Assembly (NCBI GenBank): GCA_035628915.1
Contig: DASPIW010000048.1
Coordinates: 1 to 64,000 of the forward strand
Direction of reading: 5' to 3'
DNA from: JARBUG01 sp035628915
Lineage (GTDB): Bacteria > Bacillota > Sulfobacillia > Symbiobacteriales > Symbiobacteriaceae
Length of the DNA stretch: 64,000 bases
Shown in pieces: positions 60,107 through 64,000 of this stretch. Positions within the stretch are counted from its first letter, which is position 1; each line of letters starts with the position of its first letter. The position numbers and the translations under genes were made by a program. The notes under the pieces are model-generated. The model saw only the letters and a list, made by a program, of their open reading frames with translations. It searched no databases and had not been told where the DNA came from.

Positions 60107-60122
60107 TGTGAAGCCACTCACA
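60107..60122. promoter_or_regulatory. Crp/Fnr-family operator (TGTGA-N6-TCACA)
   Basis: TGTGAAGCCACTCACA, extended to perfect six-base arms TTGTGA / TCACAA at 60106-60123. On the minus strand it directly follows a TATATT that could be the -10 of the rhodanese gene, so it may repress that promoter. Same format as the site at 53730-53745. Confidence 0.65.
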
Positions 60123-60133
60123 ATATACCAGAG

Positions 60134-60164
60134 CGCAACGGTGAAATGCCATAGAACCGTTGCG
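60134..60164. repeat. inverted repeat beside the Crp/Fnr-type site
   Basis: CGCAACGGT / ACCGTTGCG perfect 9-bp arms separated by 13 bases, 12 bases from the operator on the upstream side of the rhodanese gene. It could be a second operator or a hairpin. Confidence 0.6.
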
Positions 60165-60270
60165 ACACAAGCATTTGGGCGTTTTATTTGTCTAAGCAAA
60201 TGTTATGGCCACCGAAGGAAAATCGCCCACGGGAACTACGGCCCCGCGGCCCGCACGGCAATGAAAAGAA

Positions 60271-60296
60271 CGGGACCGGGGCTACTCCCCGATCCC
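60271..60296 (-). terminator. terminator after the YeeE-like gene
   Basis: Minus strand CGGGATCGGGG / CCCCGGTCCCG with one mismatch, then TTCTTTTC. Confidence 0.82.
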
Positions 60297-60318
60297 GATT
60301 CGGCTTACACTATGTGTA

Positions 60319-61275
60319 TCAAGTTGATAACAGCCGCCGCAGGAGGCGCGTTCCTAGCCAGGCGCCGGCCGCGGCACCGGCCAGCCAGATCCATGCCTGC
60401 GCCGATCCGACCGCGGCTCCGCTCAGCAGTGCCCCGATCGTGCATCCCCACCCGAGCCTGCCGCCATAACCCATCAGCAGTCCGCCGGCGAGGCGAATGA
60501 ACCGCTGCCTCCAACTGCCGGCCGGCCGGGGGCGCCACTCCCGCCCGAAACGGGCGGCGGCGTGTCCCCCACCGATCAGGCCCAGGGCGAAGAGCGCCCC
60601 GGCCACATCGTCGAACAGAAACGGTCGGATCAGCCGCCAGGTTGTACCCGTGGTCGCGATAAACGCCACCAGGCTGAGCGCAATGACCAGGGCGCCGGTT
60701 TCGGGCGCCCACGGTCTGTGCAGGCTCCGCCCCTTCAGAGCCGGCATCAGCTCCTCGCCGTCCTGATGCCGCTGTCGCTCCCTCTCCCAGACGACCAGTC
60801 CCGCCAGTACAATGACCAGCGCCACGGGGGCGGCCCAAAGCGGCAGGGCCAGTCGGGTTGCCGCCCCGGAACCCGCGGGCAGTATGGCGTGCCCCCAGAT
60901 TCCTGCCAGCATGCCGCCCAGCACCCACAGCTGCGACCCTTGGCCTTCGCCCAGCCGCCAGAAGGCGCCGGCGGCACAGCTTCCCGCCAGCACCATGCCG
61001 GCGCCGAACAGTCCGCCGCCCAGTAAGCTTTCCAGTAGCGGCGGCCCAAGGGTGAATGGGACGGTGAGACCGAACCCTTGCCGCCAACGTACGACCCACG
61101 GGCCGACCGCCGCCGCTGCCGTCAGCAGCACCAGAATCGCCCGGGTCATGCCCGTCTCGCCGAAGAGAAACAGGTCGCGCAGACCGCTGACAAAACAGAG
61201 CCGGGACCGCTGGAAGGCGAACCCCGCAATCAGGCCGGACACGAAGATCAGGGTCACTACCATCCAATCGATCAC
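60319..61275 (-). CDS. YeeE/YedE-family sulfur transporter (copy 1)
   Basis: 318 residues from the GTG at 61273-61275 (GGGAGGTG upstream). Eight or more helices with the family motifs FQRSRLCFVSGLRD (Cys27), MVLAGSCAAGAFWRLGEG and GYGGRLGWGCTIGALLSG. YeeE (TsuA) takes up thiosulfate through a line of conserved cysteines; those three cysteine sites are present. Transcribed divergently from the LysR gene 36 bases away, which probably regulates it. Confidence 0.88.
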   Translation of the reverse strand: MIDWMVVTLIFVSGLIAGFAFQRSRLCFVSGLRDLFLFGETGMTRAILVLLTAAAAVGPWVVRWRQGFGLTVPFTLGPPLLESLLGGGLFGAGMVLAGSCAAGAFWRLGEGQGSQLWVLGGMLAGIWGHAILPAGSGAATRLALPLWAAPVALVIVLAGLVVWERERQRHQDGEELMPALKGRSLHRPWAPETGALVIALSLVAFIATTGTTWRLIRPFLFDDVAGALFALGLIGGGHAAARFGREWRPRPAGSWRQRFIRLAGGLLMGYGGRLGWGCTIGALLSGAAVGSAQAWIWLAGAAAGAWLGTRLLRRLLST

Positions 61276-61311
61276 GAAATTCACCTCCCAAAAGACGGAG
61301 GAATCGCCGCC

Positions 61312-62232
61312 ATGATGCAGGACTTGGCCACGTTCATCGCTGTTGTGCGCTGTGGAAGCATGTCGAAAGCCGCTCAGGAACTGCACCTCTCGCAGCCGGC
61401 CATCAGCCAGCGGCTGCGGGCACTCGAAGAGGAGTACGGCCTGCCGCTCCTGCGACGCACGAATCGCGGCGTCGAGGTGACCCCCGCGGGCGATATCCTG
61501 TCGCGCTACGCCAGGCGCCTGCTCAACCTGGATAAGCTGATGCAGGAAGAGCTAAACGCCCTGCGCCAGGCCGAGCCGCGCCAGATCATCATTGCGGCCA
61601 CTTCGGCCATCGGGGGCTACGCGTTGCCGTGTACGGTCTACCTATTTCAGCAGAAGTACCCTACCGCCCGCATTCAACTGGTGATCGGCAAACGGTCCGA
61701 GACCCTGCAGCGGCTGAACGACGGCGCCGTGGACATGGCGCTGGTGGAAGGGCCGGACGTGTCCGGACAGGTGAGCGACCTGGAAGGCTGGCAGTCGCAG
61801 ATTGTCAGCGAAGAGGACCTGGTGCTGGCGGCGCCCGTGACGGGGCCGCTGGCAGAACGGGACTCCTTCACGCTCTCAGACCTGCGCGCCACCCCGCTGC
61901 TGGTCCGGGAGCAGGGCTCCGGTACCCGCATGATCGTCGAACAGGCCCTGAAGTCGACCGGGCTCTCCCTGTCCGACATGAATATCGCGATGGAGATGAG
62001 CAGCCTCGATGCGATCAAGACTTCGGTCGCGCAGGGGCACGGCGTGGCCCTGCTCAGCAAGTGGTGCGTAAGAGTGGAAGCCCGCATCGGGACGATTCGC
62101 ATCGTGCCGCTGACGGATATCCGGTTTACCAGCCGCTGGACCCTGATTTACCCGCACAATCAGCAGCGGGCCGCCCTACACAGGGCCTTGCTCAAGACCC
62201 TGCGGTCGCCGGCGGAGCGCGGGTTCTGTTAG
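61312..62232 (+). CDS. LysR-family regulator
   Basis: 306 residues. The N-terminal HTH (FIAVVRCGSMSKAAQELHLS, QPAISQRLRALEEEYGLPLL) and the C-terminal substrate-binding domain (RQIIIAATSAIGGYALP, VDMALVEGP, ALLSKWCVRVE) are complete. It resembles CysL/CbbR-type regulators. The ATG at 61312 follows CGGAGG. Divergent position to the YeeE-like gene suggests control of sulfur uptake. Its end overlaps the convergent TusA gene by four bases. Confidence 0.93.
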   Translation: MMQDLATFIAVVRCGSMSKAAQELHLSQPAISQRLRALEEEYGLPLLRRTNRGVEVTPAGDILSRYARRLLNLDKLMQEELNALRQAEPRQIIIAATSAIGGYALPCTVYLFQQKYPTARIQLVIGKRSETLQRLNDGAVDMALVEGPDVSGQVSDLEGWQSQIVSEEDLVLAAPVTGPLAERDSFTLSDLRATPLLVREQGSGTRMIVEQALKSTGLSLSDMNIAMEMSSLDAIKTSVAQGHGVALLSKWCVRVEARIGTIRIVPLTDIRFTSRWTLIYPHNQQRAALHRALLKTLRSPAERGFC

Positions 62233-62453
62233 CGCCGTTCGATCACGAACTGCCAGATGCCGTCTGCCACCGTTTCGCACCGGAAGCGGCAGGGCAGTTT
62301 GCGGAGGTGCTCCCGCAGCAGTCGGGCCGTGCAGGAGTGGTCGGACTCCATGACGAGCATATCGCCCGGCGGCATCTCCCGGATTTTCGCCTCGGCCTTG
62401 ATCAGGGGTGCGGGGCACATTTCGCCGTAGACGTTCAGTACGTGCGTCGCCAT
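62229..62453 (-). CDS. TusA-family sulfur carrier (copy 3, YeeD/TsuB-like)
   Basis: 74 residues from the ATG at 62451-62453 (CCAGGAGGTGG upstream). NVYGEMCPAPLIKAEAKI with Cys13 (CPAP variant); additional Cys at HSCTARLL and two in KLPCRFRCE. A TusA-like protein beside YeeE/YedE genes matches YeeD/TsuB, the partner of the TsuA thiosulfate channel. The YedE genes lie upstream on the same strand, with a terminator between. Confidence 0.9.
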   Translation of the reverse strand: MATHVLNVYGEMCPAPLIKAEAKIREMPPGDMLVMESDHSCTARLLREHLRKLPCRFRCETVADGIWQFVIERR

Positions 62454-62530
62454 GGCGGCCACCTCCTGGGCATCTCTTCGGGGTGCGGCGGCTCAATCCC
62501 TTGATACAAAAGGGCTAAGTGCCCACTAAC

Positions 62531-62575
62531 AACGAAGGAGTCGTCACCCGCCACGGGCGGTGCGACTCCTTCGTT
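62531..62575 (-). terminator. strong hairpin terminator
   Basis: AACGAAGGAGTCG / CGACTCCTTCGTT perfect 13-bp outer arms with an inner CCCGCC/GGCGG hairpin. On the minus strand it lies between the YedE gene and the tusA copy 3 gene. Confidence 0.88.
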
Positions 62576-62593
62576 TTCACCTATGCGCTCCGC

Positions 62594-63127
62594 TTATACC
62601 CGGCGCTTTTCAAAGACGTAGAAGGCAGCCAGCGAGACCTGAATAAACAGGAGGATCAGCAGCCATGGGCTGGCGCCCCACAGGACCGAGAGGGGCTGGG
62701 CGCCGTAGTTGCCCACGGCATGAATCGGTATGAAAATCTGCTGGTAGGTGGCGCCGAAGAGGACGCCCCCCGCCAGGAAGCCGAGCAGGCCAGGAATCAG
62801 ATAGTCAAGGCTTCCCTGACCGATGCCCGCGGCGCAGGTGCCGGGGCAGAACCCCGCCAGCGCCATCCCGACGCCGAAGATGGCGCCACCGAGCAGGTTG
62901 CCCAGCACGTAAGTCTCCTTCATTTTCAACTGCAGCATGCCCAGGTCCTTGAGTGCAAAGACGCCGACCATGGCGACGATCAGGGCGGTCATCATGAACT
63001 TCATCACGGCCATGTCCTTGAACCGGAAGACGTCCACGATCTTCTGGTAGCGGCTCAGCCCGGCCTTTTGGAGCGTGATGCCGAAGAGGGCGCCGAGCAG
63101 CAGCGGCATAACGTAGGTCTGCAGCAT
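62594..63127 (-). CDS. YeeE/YedE-family protein (copy 2, half-size)
   Basis: 177 residues, five helices; half-length YeeE/YedE protein (DUF6691-like). Family motif GNLLGGAIFGVGMALAGFCP (one Cys) with CAAGIGQG just after. Half-size members usually work in pairs. Here the partner is the gene directly upstream, whose stop overlaps this start (TAATG). Confidence 0.88.
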   Translation of the reverse strand: MLQTYVMPLLLGALFGITLQKAGLSRYQKIVDVFRFKDMAVMKFMMTALIVAMVGVFALKDLGMLQLKMKETYVLGNLLGGAIFGVGMALAGFCPGTCAAGIGQGSLDYLIPGLLGFLAGGVLFGATYQQIFIPIHAVGNYGAQPLSVLWGASPWLLILLFIQVSLAAFYVFEKRRV

Positions 63128-64000
63128 TAGTACTTCCTCCCGTAAAGCAGCCGGGTTGTGATGATGCCCGTGACGAACAGCCCGCCGATGAAGAGGAAAC
63201 CGGCACCGGCCAGCTGCAGTGAGCCGGCGATGGCTAGGCCGCTCGTGCAGCCGCCCGCGATGGAGGCGCCGAACTCAAGAATGACGGCACCGAAGAAGAT
63301 GGTGATCCAGCGGACCCATTTGCGATTCCCGAAGACTTGCAGCCAGCGGTCGGGCGCGCTCTCCAGGCGGAAGTCGCCGGACCAGAGGCTGGAGACCAGG
63401 GCGCCCAGTACCACGCCGGCGACCAGCATCACCTGCCAGGAGAGCTTCGGGGGCGAGACCATTTTGAAGTAGACGCTCTCCGACAGCGAGGAGCCCGACG
63501 CTTTCAGGAGCAGGCTGTCCAGCGTAATATACGCCCCGGAGGAGCCCAGGGGCTGCTCGGCCAGCCACAGCGCCAGAATGGCTACCAGGCCCAGTCCGGC
63601 GCCGGCCCAGTAGGGTGACCAGCTAGCGCGGGCGAGCGGATTGACTGGCTGCGCCGAACCGCCTTCCATGGAGGCGGGCTTGGGCAGCTTCTTACCGGCC
63701 AGGGGCCCCTTTTCGAACGCCCAGATCAGCAGCCCCAGGCCACCCAGGGTGACGAGATTGAGGATGATGAAGAGCATGTTGCGGCTCCCGGGCGGCGGGT
63801 ACTTGGGGCCGCTGTCCGGGGCGGCAGCCACGGCAGGCTTCTCCTTGTAGGCCTCGGCCTTCGCTTCGTAATCGCCGGCATGGCAGGCCTCGCAGGCTGC
63901 CTTCGGGTCGCCGAGCACATCTGCCCGCATGCCGGCATGGGAAGCATCTTTCTCCTTGATGGTCTTGTCGCCGGCGTGGCAGCCGGCGCAGAAATCGCCG
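63127..64000 (-). CDS. c-type cytochrome/YeeE-YedE fusion, 5' end beyond the window
   Basis: Partial gene; the coding frame stays open to the right edge. The visible N-terminal part has two haem-binding CxxCH motifs: CAGCHAGD at about 63973-63990 and CEACHAGD near 63880-63900, so an internal ATG at 63930 is not the true start. A short linker leads to a helix (MLFIILNLVTLGGLGLLIWAF), then a YeeE/YedE domain with ASIAGGCTSGLAIAGSLQL. A cytochrome fused to this transporter family is unusual. It is coupled to the half-size YedE gene. Confidence 0.85.
   Translation of the reverse strand, partial: GDFCAGCHAGDKTIKEKDASHAGMRADVLGDPKAACEACHAGDYEAKAEAYKEKPAVAAAPDSGPKYPPPGSRNMLFIILNLVTLGGLGLLIWAFEKGPLAGKKLPKPASMEGGSAQPVNPLARASWSPYWAGAGLGLVAILALWLAEQPLGSSGAYITLDSLLLKASGSSLSESVYFKMVSPPKLSWQVMLVAGVVLGALVSSLWSGDFRLESAPDRWLQVFGNRKWVRWITIFFGAVILEFGASIAGGCTSGLAIAGSLQLAGAGFLFIGGLFVTGIITTRLLYGRKY

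Overview
The window is G+C-rich and reads like a high-G+C Firmicute of the Symbiobacterium kind. Most genes have strong GGAGG-type ribosome binding sites and many use GTG or TTG starts. It carries a Gram-positive style Tad pilus locus without a secretin, WXG100/EssC type VII secretion genes, and simple rho-independent terminators. The assignment is an inference from gene content. No rRNA gene or other phylogenetic marker is present.

Layout: 0.1-12.7 kb is a Tad/Flp pilus locus: a CpaB-like protein that lacks its membrane anchor, CpaE-like ATPase, TadA, TadB, TadC, Flp pilin and TadE-like protein. A winged-helix/nuclease-like gene follows, then two large secreted proteins (a stalk-domain protein and a beta-propeller protein), a second TadE-like protein and a TadG-like protein. 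12.7-17.4 kb is a compact type VII secretion cassette (WXG100 protein, three-ATPase EssC, YukD-like protein). Facing it at 17.4-19.6 kb is an operon for an EspG-like protein, a WXG100-fused candidate effector and a 65-residue membrane protein. 19.8-36.6 kb is a long run of envelope genes: two consecutive modules of large secreted membrane protein, ABC ATPase and ABC permease, then a coiled-coil membrane protein with a Gln-Gly repeat, MoxR, DUF58 and two large VWA proteins. A GNAT gene lies opposite. A MalT-type regulator (36.7 kb) follows.

39.2-50.8 kb is a mixed region: a 21-bp minisatellite, an inverted-repeat element, an HD-GYP phosphodiesterase, small membrane proteins, a cupredoxin lipoprotein, PhoU, an ECF sigma/anti-sigma pair, two decayed genes and a second nuclease-like protein. 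50.8-51.7 kb is an eight-gene tRNA operon (Asn, Gly, Lys, Tyr, Val, Ala, Asp, Leu) with a clear promoter and terminator, followed by a LinA-like nucleotidyltransferase.

52.6-64 kb is a sulfur-metabolism island: TusA, DsrE2-like and DsrE-like proteins, a sulfide:quinone-oxidoreductase-like flavoprotein with DUF1641 and a second TusA, a three-subunit molybdopterin oxidoreductase, a rhodanese lipoprotein, a YeeE/YedE transporter with a divergent LysR regulator, a third TusA, and two more YeeE/YedE proteins. One of these is fused to a c-type cytochrome region that runs off the window. Together they suggest uptake and reduction or oxidation of thiosulfate, polysulfide or sulfide, with persulfide sulfur passed between carriers. 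Two identical-format TGTGA-N6-TCACA palindromes, one before each of two of these sulfur transcription units, suggest control by a Crp/Fnr-family regulator.

Points most worth a second look: the in-frame TGA in the molybdopterin subunit, followed by a hairpin; the paired Crp/Fnr-type sites; the type VII chaperone-effector operon; the cytochrome-transporter fusion; and the structured repeat block between cpaE and tadA.
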